Assembly: GCF_000373265.1 (NCBI RefSeq)
Contig: NZ_KB890768.1
Coordinates: 62,001-126,000, forward strand
Direction: 5' to 3'
Source of the DNA: Pontibacter roseus DSM 17521
GTDB taxonomy: Bacteria; Bacteroidota; Bacteroidia; Cytophagales; Hymenobacteraceae
Length of the DNA stretch: 64,000 bases
Shown here: positions 1 to 8,013 of the stretch, one piece after another
How positions within the stretch are numbered: the first letter of the stretch is position 1
How the letters are laid out: each line of letters starts with the position of its first letter
Position numbers and translations under genes: made by a program
Notes under the pieces: generated by a model
Seen by the model: the letters and a program-made list of their open reading frames with translations, nothing else
Database searches by the model: none
What the model was told of the DNA's origin: nothing

Positions 1-424
1 GCAGCGTGTTGGAGTGGCCTGCCACCACCACCGTCTGCCCAGCATGCTCCTGCAGAAGGCGCTGCTTGATGCCATTGAAGTCGTGCCCTTCATATTGCCG
101 GATTTCCAGTTGGCGTTCATCGGCTAAGGGCTTCAGTGTATGGATTGTACGGATATATTTTGTAGCGTATAGCGCGTCAATGTGCTTCCCTTTCAAGAGC
201 GTGCGCAGCGCTTCGGCCCTGGCTTTTCCGGTATCGTTCAGGTCAGGGTCCTGTTCCGACGGATTGGAGGTGTCCTTCTCAGCATGTCGCACCAAATATA
301 CTGTGGTAGGCTCAGCGGCCGGCTGTTCTGCTGCTACCCCGTCTTCAACGGAACCGGAACGGCAGGAAGCCATAAATGTCACCAGAAGCAGTAGCAGCAA
401 AGGAAGGCGTAAAAAATGTTGCAT
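1..424 (-). CDS. Histidine-phosphatase family lipoprotein (3' end cut by window edge)
   Basis: The gene starts at the ATG at 424 on the minus strand and runs off the left edge, leaving about 141 codons. It opens with a Leu-rich signal peptide ending in a lipobox (FMASC, Cys at residue 21), so it should be a lipoprotein. After a short linker come LVRHAEK, the catalytic RHG-type motif of the phosphoglycerate-mutase/histidine-phosphatase superfamily, and ATKYIRT, which fits the usual substrate-binding segment. Near the edge is VVVAGHSNT, the second catalytic His region. Family knowledge suggests a phosphomonoesterase (SixA/PhoE-like); the substrate is unknown. It lies 57 bp downstream of the TPR peptidase gene on the same strand, so the two may be co-transcribed. 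Confidence 0.82.
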   Translation of the reverse strand, partial: MQHFLRLPLLLLLLVTFMASCRSGSVEDGVAAEQPAAEPTTVYLVRHAEKDTSNPSEQDPDLNDTGKARAEALRTLLKGKHIDALYATKYIRTIHTLKPLADERQLEIRQYEGHDFNGIKQRLLQEHAGQTVVVAGHSNTL

Positions 425-481
425 GTGTTGGTTGTTAGGTTTAGTGTGTTATATAATAAGATGTAAGGTAATCCATCGCTG

Positions 482-3358
482 TCAAATGCGGAAAGCCAAA
501 TCCTGCCCTTCTCCCAGTACGCGCTCTGCTCTGCCTTTTTTGCCGTCAGCTGCCAGCAGTTGCGCCAGGCACAGGCGGGCTTCGTGCAGGTATGGGTTCA
601 CCTCCAAGGCGGCTTCATAGGCTTTGCGGGCACGCTTCCCGTCTCCCTTGGCTTCCCATACCTTGCCGGACACAAACAGATGCTCTGCTTCCAGGGCTGT
701 GCTCTGCTGCATCGGTTGCTTTTTCATTTCCTCCATGGCCTTGTCGGTTAGACCCAGGTCGGCATAAACCCGTGCCAGCAGGAGCGATTCGCCGCGTGGC
801 TTTGCCTTGCCTTCTGTGATAGGCTGTAAGGCCGCCAGGGCTGCTTCTTTGTTATCCAGTTTGAGCTGATAATCTGCGAGGCGCACCATGTAACTTGGGC
901 GGGGAGTGCCTGCCGCTGACAGAATGCGCTGCGCCTCCTCCAGTGTGGCCACTGCTTCGGCGTACTTCCCTTGTGCCGCCAGCACATCGGCGTACTGCTG
1001 GCGCAGCTCGTAGTGCTGTGGTTTGCGGGCGACCAGGGCGGCCAGCATGCGTTCCGCCTCCGGTGATGGGCCAGCCGTACCGCGTAGCCAACTGGCGTAG
1101 GCCTGTGCCTCGTCTCTCCTGTCGCGGAGGTAGGTGGAGATGGTGGGGGCCTCTTTCACGTATTTCTCCGCCACGGCTACGGCCTCAGGTATGGCGCCAT
1201 AGGCAGCATACATTTCCCGGTACGCCTGGTTAATGCGGGCGCGCGTCAGCAAATCCTCTTCCCGCTCCAGCGCCTGGTCATAAAGGATGGACTGCGCCTC
1301 CATGGCCTGTTTCTGAGGCAGCTTGCCCGCTCTACGCTGGGCCTCCAGCAGTTCCGCCTCAGCCACAAAAATGGGTGCGTAGTCTGGATTCACTTTCTTC
1401 GCCTTGTTCAGCCAGCTTTGCGCCCCCGAGAAATCCAGTTGCCGCTGCTTCACACTGCCGTAGGCCAGCAAGGCGGGTTGGTACTTTGCATCCCAGGTGA
1501 GCGCCGTGTCCAGATAGGCCGTGGCCTTGGCGTACGCGTTCGACCTTAGCTCCCGATCGGCCAGGTTTAGGTATACCTGCGCCCAATTGCTGGCCATGGA
1601 CTGTTTGTCGCCAGCCAGGTAAGCCTGCTGCCGCTGCACCAGTCTATCAAGGAAGGTATAGAGCTCCGGGTCTTTCGCTTTGAGGTCACTGGTGGTGTTG
1701 ATGGACTTGTGGTTGAGCGGATGCACCTTCACTGGCTCAAAATAGGCCGGATAGGTCTGAGCTAGGTATTCGTGTTCGTTATTGGCGGAGTAGTAGTCGA
1801 GGGTGCGGCCTTCTTTCATGGCGGTATGGTACAGGCGGCGCACTTCACGGTTCTCGGCATCGGTGAACACCCGGCCGTGGAACAGGTGCACGTACTCGTG
1901 CAACACCACGTTGCGTTCCAGGTATGCTCCACGTATCACGTACTCAATGGCTGCCGCCCCGCTTCCCACGCCCCGTATGTCCATCCATTGCCGGTTATCG
2001 AAGGTGGTGGCCTGCCGGAAATAAGGTGAGTTCATGGCAATAGCCAGGTCGATGTGCAATGGCGGAATCACGAAATCTTCCCCCTGCCGCGACAGGAATG
2101 GGAAGTACACCGTGCTGGCGTACAGCTGCTGCCAGACCATTTTCTGCACCGTCTCGCCGGGGTAGTACGTCACATCCGGGAACACACGGGCGAAGTTAGC
2201 AGGGTCCTGGATGACTGTGTTCTGAATCACCTGTGTGAGCGAATCATAGGCGGCCAAGTAAGTCAGCTGCTTCTGCTTGATGACGGCGGCCAGGGCATTG
2301 TGCGCCGGACCATAGTGCTTCTTTTTGTGGAGGATGCGCTGGAAAACGACTTCGGCAGAGTCGAGGCGCGGCTGGCGCGGCAAATCAAACGCCATGTAGT
2401 AAGCCGAGCCGCGCAACATGTCCGGCAACACCGACTTGGGGTACTGTTGCTGCACTTTCTTTATTTCCGCCAGCGCCTGCTGCAGCTTGCTCTGCGAGAT
2501 CAGTTGGTCAGCTGGTTTAAGTGCCTTGCGCACTTGCTCGTCCTCGGGTTGGGCATAGTCGGCGTAGGTGAGGTTGGTATGGCCGTTGCCCCAGTGCCAG
2601 TGCGTGACATAGTGCAGCGGGTTCAGCTCCAGGGCAAGTTCCCACTGGGCCGCCATGGCATTGAGCTGCGTCGCATCCACGCGCCGCCAGATGGCATAAC
2701 CGTAATTGAACCGCGCGTCGGCATTGAATGGGTTCAGGGTAAGGCTGGTGACGAGGGGCTTCTCCGCCGCCTCCGGCTTCTGGTCCCAGAACAGCACATC
2801 GGACTCCAGCAGGAAGGCATCGGCATTGTTGGGGTTCCAACGCTGCACTTTCACGGCCTGTGCCAGCGCCTCGTTGTACTTCTTCTGGAGCATCAGGATG
2901 CGGCCTGCTGCCAGGGTAGCTTCTTCATCTTTCGGATATACCTGTAGCAGTTGCTGTACGGTGGCCAAAGCTTGGGGCAGTTCCCACGCCTGCACCAGCA
3001 ACTTGCTTTGGAGCAACAGCGCCTCCCGCTCCTGAGGCGACTTTTTCAGCACGCCCTGCACCAGTGCTTCAGCGGCCTGGTATTCATTTCGCAGCATGGC
3101 TAGGCGGGCTTTGGCCAATTGCGCCGCAGGTATAGGCGGGGCACTTTCCAGTAGCTTTGCCGCCTCTTGCCACATACCCAGCTCCAGCATGCGACTGGCT
3201 CTAACATGGGCGGGTTGATTTCTCGCCTCGCTTACGGCCTTCCGCTCCTGCTGCAGTTTCGCCCGAACTTCCGCCACCTGGTCAGGGTGCTGCCCAAATG
3301 ACGGCAGCGCCATCAAAACAAAGGTATAACTTAGGAAAGCTTTCAGGAGACGGGGCAT
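482..3358 (-). CDS. Secreted TPR protein with embedded HEXXH metallopeptidase motif
   Basis: 958 residues with an N-terminal signal peptide (cleavage near SFGQ, residue 22). Alpha-helical TPR-like repeats cover roughly residues 25-400 and again 620-950 (for example AKARLAMLRNEYQAAEALV). Between them lies a segment with HEYVH at 487-491, followed by NNEHEYLAQTYPAYFE, which could supply the third zinc ligand of a gluzincin-like site. What is seen is a tetratricopeptide scaffold around a zinc-peptidase-like core. That it cleaves peptides in the periplasm is inference. The start at 3358 gives an intact signal sequence. It precedes the histidine-phosphatase lipoprotein. I do not recognise a named family, and it could also be a non-catalytic scaffold. 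Confidence 0.8.
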   Translation of the reverse strand: MPRLLKAFLSYTFVLMALPSFGQHPDQVAEVRAKLQQERKAVSEARNQPAHVRASRMLELGMWQEAAKLLESAPPIPAAQLAKARLAMLRNEYQAAEALVQGVLKKSPQEREALLLQSKLLVQAWELPQALATVQQLLQVYPKDEEATLAAGRILMLQKKYNEALAQAVKVQRWNPNNADAFLLESDVLFWDQKPEAAEKPLVTSLTLNPFNADARFNYGYAIWRRVDATQLNAMAAQWELALELNPLHYVTHWHWGNGHTNLTYADYAQPEDEQVRKALKPADQLISQSKLQQALAEIKKVQQQYPKSVLPDMLRGSAYYMAFDLPRQPRLDSAEVVFQRILHKKKHYGPAHNALAAVIKQKQLTYLAAYDSLTQVIQNTVIQDPANFARVFPDVTYYPGETVQKMVWQQLYASTVYFPFLSRQGEDFVIPPLHIDLAIAMNSPYFRQATTFDNRQWMDIRGVGSGAAAIEYVIRGAYLERNVVLHEYVHLFHGRVFTDAENREVRRLYHTAMKEGRTLDYYSANNEHEYLAQTYPAYFEPVKVHPLNHKSINTTSDLKAKDPELYTFLDRLVQRQQAYLAGDKQSMASNWAQVYLNLADRELRSNAYAKATAYLDTALTWDAKYQPALLAYGSVKQRQLDFSGAQSWLNKAKKVNPDYAPIFVAEAELLEAQRRAGKLPQKQAMEAQSILYDQALEREEDLLTRARINQAYREMYAAYGAIPEAVAVAEKYVKEAPTISTYLRDRRDEAQAYASWLRGTAGPSPEAERMLAALVARKPQHYELRQQYADVLAAQGKYAEAVATLEEAQRILSAAGTPRPSYMVRLADYQLKLDNKEAALAALQPITEGKAKPRGESLLLARVYADLGLTDKAMEEMKKQPMQQSTALEAEHLFVSGKVWEAKGDGKRARKAYEAALEVNPYLHEARLCLAQLLAADGKKGRAERVLGEGQDLAFRI

Positions 3359-3445
3359 AGGACAGGTCAGTTGGGGGTGAATCAGTTACCCGAAAATAAC
3401 GCGCTATATCGTCAAATCAAAATGATAAGACCTATCTCTCTGTTT

Positions 3446-4144
3446 TCAGGGTTCCATTGACCGTACATACTTCTGCATGTAGAACTTTTCCACTTTTTTC
3501 ATCAAGAACACGGCTAGCAGCAGCCAAAGGATGCCCATGGCATAGCCGGCCAGCACATCGGTAGCATAGTGCACGTTCAGGTAGATGCGGCTGTAGCCGA
3601 TGAGTAGCACCAGCACGGTGAGTAGGGTAATCCACAGCCATTTCCAGAAAGGGGAGCGCACCTCGCGCCAGACAATGTAGATGAGCAGGCCGTAGAAGGA
3701 GCCGCCTATCATGGCGTGGCCACTCGGAAAGCTCAAGCCCGACTGCTCCAGCATGGCCGTTACGGGTCTTGGCCGCTCAAAAAGGCGCTTCATCAGTTGG
3801 TTGAGCATGGTGCTGGTAAAGGCGATGAGGAGCACGTTGAGCCCATACCAGCGCAGCCTGTGAAACCAGACCAACACCATGACAAGCAGAGCCGGCGCCA
3901 CCAGCAGGTACTCAGCGGAGGCAAAAAACGTGATGAACTTCATGAACTGCGTCATGCCATCGGAGCGGTGCGAGGCGGCGTAGCGGAAGAGGGCCGTATC
4001 GAGGCCGGTGTCCTGATGCACAAACACCTCCCGCACCATGTAGCCAAACACGAACAGACACACCAGGAAAGCCAGCCCAATGACAACAGCCTCTACGGAG
4101 AGCAAAGCCAGCAATTCCAGAAAACGTTTGGTGACCCGTTTCAT
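3446..4144 (-). CDS. PAP2-family membrane phosphatase
   Basis: 232 residues with about six hydrophobic segments. All three PAP2 signature blocks are present: KRLFERPRP (119-127), FPSGH (139-143) and SRIYLNVH (185-192) with Asp at 196. The family removes phosphate from lipid or isoprenoid phosphates such as undecaprenyl pyrophosphate or phosphatidylglycerophosphate at the membrane; the exact substrate cannot be read from the sequence. It is a paralogue of the gene at 4523-5230, and the two bracket tRNA-Leu on the same strand. The ATG at 4144 is the natural start, directly before the first membrane helix. Confidence 0.9.
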   Translation of the reverse strand: MKRVTKRFLELLALLSVEAVVIGLAFLVCLFVFGYMVREVFVHQDTGLDTALFRYAASHRSDGMTQFMKFITFFASAEYLLVAPALLVMVLVWFHRLRWYGLNVLLIAFTSTMLNQLMKRLFERPRPVTAMLEQSGLSFPSGHAMIGGSFYGLLIYIVWREVRSPFWKWLWITLLTVLVLLIGYSRIYLNVHYATDVLAGYAMGILWLLLAVFLMKKVEKFYMQKYVRSMEP

Positions 4145-4270
4145 GCAGCAAGAGAAGGTATACGGCCTTGCTTTACGGCCAATGATTGAGGCTTGTTGGT
4201 GCGGTAAATTACCGCCTGCGAATTATGCCTTGGCAGAAAGCGGAGATGCAGTTGAGAGGTGGTATAAAAC

Positions 4271-4298
4271 AAAAAGGCCGACTTTGCAGCCGGCCTTT
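4271..4298 (-). terminator. Intrinsic terminator after tRNA-Leu
   Basis: An 8-bp arm (AAAGGCCG with its complement CGGCCTTT) and a 10-nt loop are followed on the minus strand by a T-rich stretch. It lies 17 bp downstream of the tRNA 3' end and should stop the tRNA transcript. Confidence 0.75.
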
Positions 4299-4315
4299 AG
4301 AACATTTTGTGTTAG

Positions 4316-4397
4316 TGCGCACGGGGAGATTCGAACTCCCACACCCGAAGGCACAGGCTTCTGAGACCTGCACGTCTACCAGTTTCGCCACGTGCGC
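4316..4397 (-). tRNA. tRNA-Leu (anticodon CAG)
   Basis: 82 nt on the minus strand. The acceptor arms GCGCACG (4391-4397) and CGTGCGC (4317-4323) pair perfectly, with discriminator A at 4316. The anticodon stem CAGGT/GCCTG encloses the loop CTCAGAA, giving anticodon CAG, which reads CUG, a heavily used Leu codon here. A long variable arm (TGCCTTCGGGTG) marks a class II tRNA and supports Leu. The T-loop TTCGAAT is canonical. CCA is not encoded. A promoter-like pair at 4459-4488 and a terminator at 4271-4298 suggest a single-gene unit. Confidence 0.96.
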
Positions 4398-4458
4398 AGC
4401 TGGTACTAATTCAAAATGTATTGCCCCAAAACCCTTTAACCCTTATAGATTGGGATTG

Positions 4459-4488
4459 CAAAGGTACAACAGAAATTATTTTATGCAA
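4459..4488 (-). promoter_or_regulatory. Bacteroidota-type promoter of tRNA-Leu
   Basis: On the minus strand TTG (4486-4488), a 19-nt spacer and TACCTTTG (4459-4466) match the Bacteroidota consensus TTG - N19-21 - TAnnTTTG. The tRNA 5' end is about 60 nt downstream. Confidence 0.7.
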
Positions 4489-4522
4489 GAGCTGTCCTCA
4501 AAAAATTTTCACTCACTAAAAA

Positions 4523-5230
4523 TTAATCCTCCTCCACCACCGGATCTATCTCTTTCCTAGTGTATTTCTCCAGTCGGCGCAGGCTCCAGATGCCAATGAT
4601 AACCCACAGAATGCCAGCTGCAAAGCCCGCCACCACATCTGTAGCGAAATGCACCCGCAGGTATATCCTGCTGAAACCGATGAGCAGAATAAAAATCACC
4701 AACAAAAAAACCAGCAGGTTGCGCAGCGGCTTAGACTCCACGTGTTTCCAGGTCAGGTAGATGATGAGGCTGTAGAAGGAGGCGGCAATCATGGAGTGGC
4801 CACTCGGAAAGCTAAGCCCGGAGGCCTCCACCAAAGGCAGGTCGGGCCGCTGCCTGTCAAAAAAGTACTTCAGCACCAGGTTGAGCGAGATGCTGCCCAG
4901 CGCCACCACCGGCACTTTCAGCGAGTACCACCTGTGCTTGCGCACGAACAGGAAATAGGCGATGAGCATCAGAGCGGCGGCCGTCATAAAGTGGCGCGAA
5001 GCGAAGAAGGTGATGAACTCAATGAAGCGGGTGAAGCCTGTGCTCCGCACCTCCTGGGCCAGCGCAAATGCCGATTCATCAAACTCCAGCGGGCCCGCAG
5101 CGGTGGCTACCTCCGCACTGACAAACAGGAAAACCAGCACGCAGGCCAAGAAGATGGCCATCACAAAAAGCAACTCCACGGTGAAGAGCGCAAAGCCGGC
5201 GGCGAGTTTCCTATAGAAGTGTTTTATCAT
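4523..5230 (-). CDS. PAP2-family membrane phosphatase (paralogue)
   Basis: 235 residues, about six membrane segments. The PAP2 motifs are KYFFDRQRP (121-129), FPSGH (141-145) and SRIYLRVH (187-194) with Asp 198. It aligns along its whole length with the product of 3446-4144, including the TFFAS segment, the motif spacing and the final helix, so the two are a local duplication now separated by tRNA-Leu. The role is probably dephosphorylation of a lipid or polyprenyl phosphate in the inner membrane; which lipid is not shown. A charged, acidic C-terminus (DPVVEED) distinguishes it from its paralogue. Confidence 0.9.
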   Translation of the reverse strand: MIKHFYRKLAAGFALFTVELLFVMAIFLACVLVFLFVSAEVATAAGPLEFDESAFALAQEVRSTGFTRFIEFITFFASRHFMTAAALMLIAYFLFVRKHRWYSLKVPVVALGSISLNLVLKYFFDRQRPDLPLVEASGLSFPSGHSMIAASFYSLIIYLTWKHVESKPLRNLLVFLLVIFILLIGFSRIYLRVHFATDVVAGFAAGILWVIIGIWSLRRLEKYTRKEIDPVVEED

Positions 5231-5324
5231 GTAGCTGTCGTTAAATCAAGTAGAACATAAGGCCAGGTATACGCCTTTGCTTCCATTACGTATTCCTTTG
5301 CAAGTGAGTATACAGGAGCAGCGC

Positions 5325-5882
5325 ATGGGCAACACTACCAGACTTTTCATAGCGGCCCCTCTGCCAGAGGAGCTAAAGCAGTATCTAAGTGAACAGGCGA
5401 GCCTGTACCAGGATGAGGCGATACGGCCTATACCTTTGGAAAACCTGCACCTGACGCTCTTCTTCATAGGCAATGTGCCGGAAGAGCAGCTGTCCTCCAT
5501 CAAACAGGTGACGCAACACATCGCCAGCCAGTCCGCCGCCTTCGACCTGCGGTTAGAGGCCATAGAGCCCGGCCCGAAGCAGCGTTCTCCCCGCCTGGTG
5601 TGGGCCCGGTTCGAGAGCAGCGCGCTCTTCGAGCAGCTGAGCCAGAGCCTGACCCAGGCGCTCTCCTCCGCCCCTCCTGATACCCGCAAAGCCATTCCGC
5701 ACATCACCCTGGCCCGCTTCCGGAAAGACCGGCCTGCTCCCCGCAACCTGCCGGTGGTGGAGCCGGAGCAGTCCGTGACGCTGCAGGTTAGGGAGATTGC
5801 CGTCTGGCACTCCGAGCTGGCTTCGCCGCACCCTCGCTACCGTATCCTGGAAAGCTACCCCCTGGGGCACAACCCATCGTGA
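5325..5882 (+). CDS. thpR: RNA 2',3'-cyclic phosphodiesterase (2H family)
   Basis: 185 residues. Two HxTx motifs, HLTL (42-45) and HITL (126-129), define the 2H phosphoesterase fold (LigT/ThpR), which opens 2',3'-cyclic phosphates on RNA ends. I chose the ATG at 5325 over an upstream TTG at 5277. It has an AGGAG-like sequence just upstream, and the family begins with a short lead into RLFIA. The gene is divergent from the PAP2 gene and is followed after 47 bp by the CinA-type gene on the same strand. The family is clear; the in vivo substrate is not. Confidence 0.88.
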   Translation: MGNTTRLFIAAPLPEELKQYLSEQASLYQDEAIRPIPLENLHLTLFFIGNVPEEQLSSIKQVTQHIASQSAAFDLRLEAIEPGPKQRSPRLVWARFESSALFEQLSQSLTQALSSAPPDTRKAIPHITLARFRKDRPAPRNLPVVEPEQSVTLQVREIAVWHSELASPHPRYRILESYPLGHNPS

Positions 5883-5929
5883 CGGAAAAGAGTATGATAA
5901 GCACGATTTTGGATTAATTCACCCGTTCT

Positions 5930-6421
5930 ATGACCCAAACCGAGCTCACAGAGCTGACCATGTTATTGAAGGACAAAGGCCTGACCGTGGCCTTTGCGGA
6001 GAGTTGCACCGCCGGCATGCTGGCCTCTGAGCTAGTGAAAGCCAAGGGCAGCAGCGATGTATTGATGGGAAGCCTGGTGGTATACCAACCGGAAGCCAAG
6101 AAAAAGCTACTGGGCGTAAAGCAGGAGACACTGGACCTATACACAGCCGAATCCCAGCAAGTAACGAACGAGATGGTGATGGGCCTGAAAAAGGCACTAG
6201 CCGCCGACATCAGCGTGGCCACCACCGGATTGGCGGGACCCGGCGGCTCCGAGAACTCCGAGAAGCCTGTCGGCACCATGTTCGTCTCCATCCTTTACGA
6301 TGGCAAGGCAGAGGAATTCAGGGAAGTCTTCAAAGGCAACAGCCTCAGCATACGCAAGCAACTCTCCGACTACATCTTCGAGAAGCTCAAAGGTATAGTG
6401 GAGGAGCATTATGACCGATAA
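5930..6421 (+). CDS. pncC: CinA C-terminal-domain amidohydrolase (PncC-type)
   Basis: 163 residues, the stand-alone C-terminal domain of CinA. Diagnostic segments are FAESCTAGMLAS near residue 22, LMGSLVVYQPEAKKKLLGV and ATTGLAGPGGSE. The family deamidates nicotinamide mononucleotide to nicotinate mononucleotide, recycling NMN from DNA-ligase reactions. No N-terminal molybdopterin-binding domain is present, so it is the short PncC form. It probably shares a transcript with the upstream phosphodiesterase gene. Confidence 0.9.
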   Translation: MTQTELTELTMLLKDKGLTVAFAESCTAGMLASELVKAKGSSDVLMGSLVVYQPEAKKKLLGVKQETLDLYTAESQQVTNEMVMGLKKALAADISVATTGLAGPGGSENSEKPVGTMFVSILYDGKAEEFREVFKGNSLSIRKQLSDYIFEKLKGIVEEHYDR

Positions 6422-6425
6422 ACCA

Positions 6426-6433
6426 TAGCTTTG
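6426..6433 (+). promoter_or_regulatory. Possible -7 element
   Basis: TAGCTTTG matches TAnnTTTG and lies 23 nt before the TTG start at 6457. No convincing -33 TTG is seen at the expected distance. Confidence 0.3.
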
Positions 6434-6456
6434 CGCCTCACCCATACCTGCGGCAC

Positions 6457-7113
6457 TTGCAACCTCACCCTGACAGCGGCTTTGACAGCGTAGCGCCTTT
6501 CTATGACGGCCTTTCCCGGCTGGTGTTTGGCGATGCGCTGCGGCAAGCTCAGTTGATATTTCTTCCGGCTATACCTAATCAGCCGCGCGTCTTGCTGATT
6601 GGCGGCGGCTCCGGTTGGCTGTTGGAACAACTACTGCGGCTGCGGCCCGGCATGACGGTGACCTACCTCGAAGCCTCGTCTAAGATGCTACAGAGGGCCA
6701 GGCAGCGCATAGCGGGAAAAGATTCCGCTTTACCACATCGAGTAATTTTCCGCTTGGGCACCGAAGACGCGCTACTGCCGCATGAGCAGTTTGATGTCAT
6801 CCTGACGCCCTTCCTCCTCGACCTGTTCCCGGATGAGCGGCTGCAGCACCTCATGGACAGATTGTTTGATGCCCTGACTGCCGATGGCCTCTGGTTCTTT
6901 TCTGACTTCTGGCCTGCGCAAACTCCTCCCCCGCTCTGGCAGCGCTTGCTGCTTAAAATTATGTATGCCTTTTTCGGTATAATCAGCGGTGTGAAAGCAA
7001 CTGCCATACCTGATTTCGCGCGTCATTTCGCCCGTTTTGCTTTACAGGAAGAAGCTTCTAATGCTTTTTACGGTGGTATGGTACAGGCAAAGGTGTTTCG
7101 GAAGCTTGCTTAA
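6457..7113 (+). CDS. Class I SAM-dependent methyltransferase
   Basis: 218 residues. The Rossmann-fold SAM site is visible as VLLIGGGSGWL (motif I, about residues 45-55), with the acidic end of strand 2 in VTYLEASS and motif IV-like FDVILTPFLLDLF. The start is a TTG at 6457, because no ATG precedes the FDSVAPFYDGLSR segment that usually opens these proteins. Its acceptor substrate is unknown; the SVAPFYD opening resembles small-molecule and quinone-type methyltransferases. It is the last gene before the first large non-coding repeat. Confidence 0.8.
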   Translation: MQPHPDSGFDSVAPFYDGLSRLVFGDALRQAQLIFLPAIPNQPRVLLIGGGSGWLLEQLLRLRPGMTVTYLEASSKMLQRARQRIAGKDSALPHRVIFRLGTEDALLPHEQFDVILTPFLLDLFPDERLQHLMDRLFDALTADGLWFFSDFWPAQTPPPLWQRLLLKIMYAFFGIISGVKATAIPDFARHFARFALQEEASNAFYGGMVQAKVFRKLA

Positions 7114-7187
7114 GCAACAGCCATTAGTCATTCAGTATCCGCTTATTTGCGGAGGTCTTTACTTCTTCATCCCAGTCTTGTTTCATC

Positions 7188-7895
7188 GCTTGCCCTGGCC
7201 GGGTGGGCCTTGCTTTTCTCCTTGATGAGAATCGAGGGCCCCTACCCCCAAAGTAAGCAAAAGAATCAAGGCGCTCCTTTCTCGAGGGCCCCTACCCCCA
7301 CTCGCTGACCGCTCGGACAGTGGAGCGCCAAAAGGTGCACCTGGCATTAGTCTCTGCTCTGTCGCTGCGGTAGAAACTCTCCCCTTGAGGGAAGTCAGAG
7401 GGGTGTTAAGGCTATACCTATACATATATTGTCATTCCGACGAAAGGAGGAATCCATTACTACAGCCACCGCCGGTGTGAGCGCAGCGGGAGCCGGCGGT
7501 GAGACATGCCGGGCGGTCTGCACCTGGCGTATCTTCTACTTTCTTCGCTAGTGTCCTCACAAAAGCCGCATCTGCGCTGGCGCTCGATGTGCGGCCCTAA
7601 GGGCGTTAGATTCCTCCTTTCGTCGGAATGACAATATTCCTGATAAGATTCGTGCAGGTGATTCCTCACCCGCAAGGGGCAGGTATAGCACGGTGGCATC
7701 GCCAAAGGCCTCAGCCAAGATGTGTCCTACCCAGTCCTTGGGCAGAGCGCCTTGTAGGTTTCCGGTGCCGCAGGCATTGCGACGATAGGAGCAAAGGAAA
7801 GATACACAGCGCGAGGGCCAAGGACGATGCCCCGCGGCTTGAGCGCTCGAACAGAAGCAACGCAGCTGAAAGTATAAGGGCATTGGAACGGCAGC
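7188..7895 (+). repeat. Modular intergenic repeat, copy A
   Basis: This stretch holds no credible gene. It aligns almost end to end with 15945-16675 (copy B) and, for its left two thirds, with the reverse complement of 44304-44886 (copy C). Modules in order are: a GC-rich TTGCCCTGGCCGGG start, a CTTGATGA...ATCAAGG segment with GGGCCCCTACCCCC, a CTCTCCCCTTGAGGG hairpin module, a 202-bp unit bounded by inverted repeats (7431-7632), and a right module with a gcgagg/ccccgc hairpin. Conserved reading frames on both strands just reflect DNA conservation. The flanking 7114-7187 and 7896-8013 show nothing else. Confidence 0.85.
7431..7632. repeat. 202-bp unit with terminal inverted repeats (MITE-like), in copy A
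   Basis: It begins with GTCATTCCGACGAAAGG and ends with the exact reverse complement. The inverted repeat is 24 bp and perfect (7431-7454 and 7609-7632), extending a further 5 bp into ATATT/AATAT. The interior carries GAGCGCAGCGGG and TCCTCACAAAAGCCGC, shared with copies B and C. It has no coding capacity, so a non-autonomous mobile or palindromic element is inferred. Confidence 0.7.
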
Positions 7896-8013
7896 TACTA
7901 TGAAATGATAAACCTCATAGCTTATAGCAACAGGCATTTAGCCAAAAACAACACCTATTTCCGCGTCTCCAGTAAATTCTCTACTTTTAGAAAACGAAAC
8001 ATCTCCCTTTCCT

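Noticed and set aside
2054..2947. 297-codon + strand frame
   Set aside because: Antisense to the TPR protein and without domain features.
5277..5324. Upstream TTG start for the RNA cyclic phosphodiesterase
   Set aside because: The ATG at 5325 has a better ribosome site and matches the family N-terminus.
7557..7937. Open frames on both strands in repeat copies A and B (also 7628-7903, 16192-16599, 16422-16721)
   Set aside because: They look conserved between copies only because the DNA is; both strands are equally conserved and no start signals are present.
7114..8013. Possible CRISPR array or direct-repeat array
   Set aside because: The repeats are long, few and modular, with no regular short repeat-spacer pattern; no cas genes are seen.
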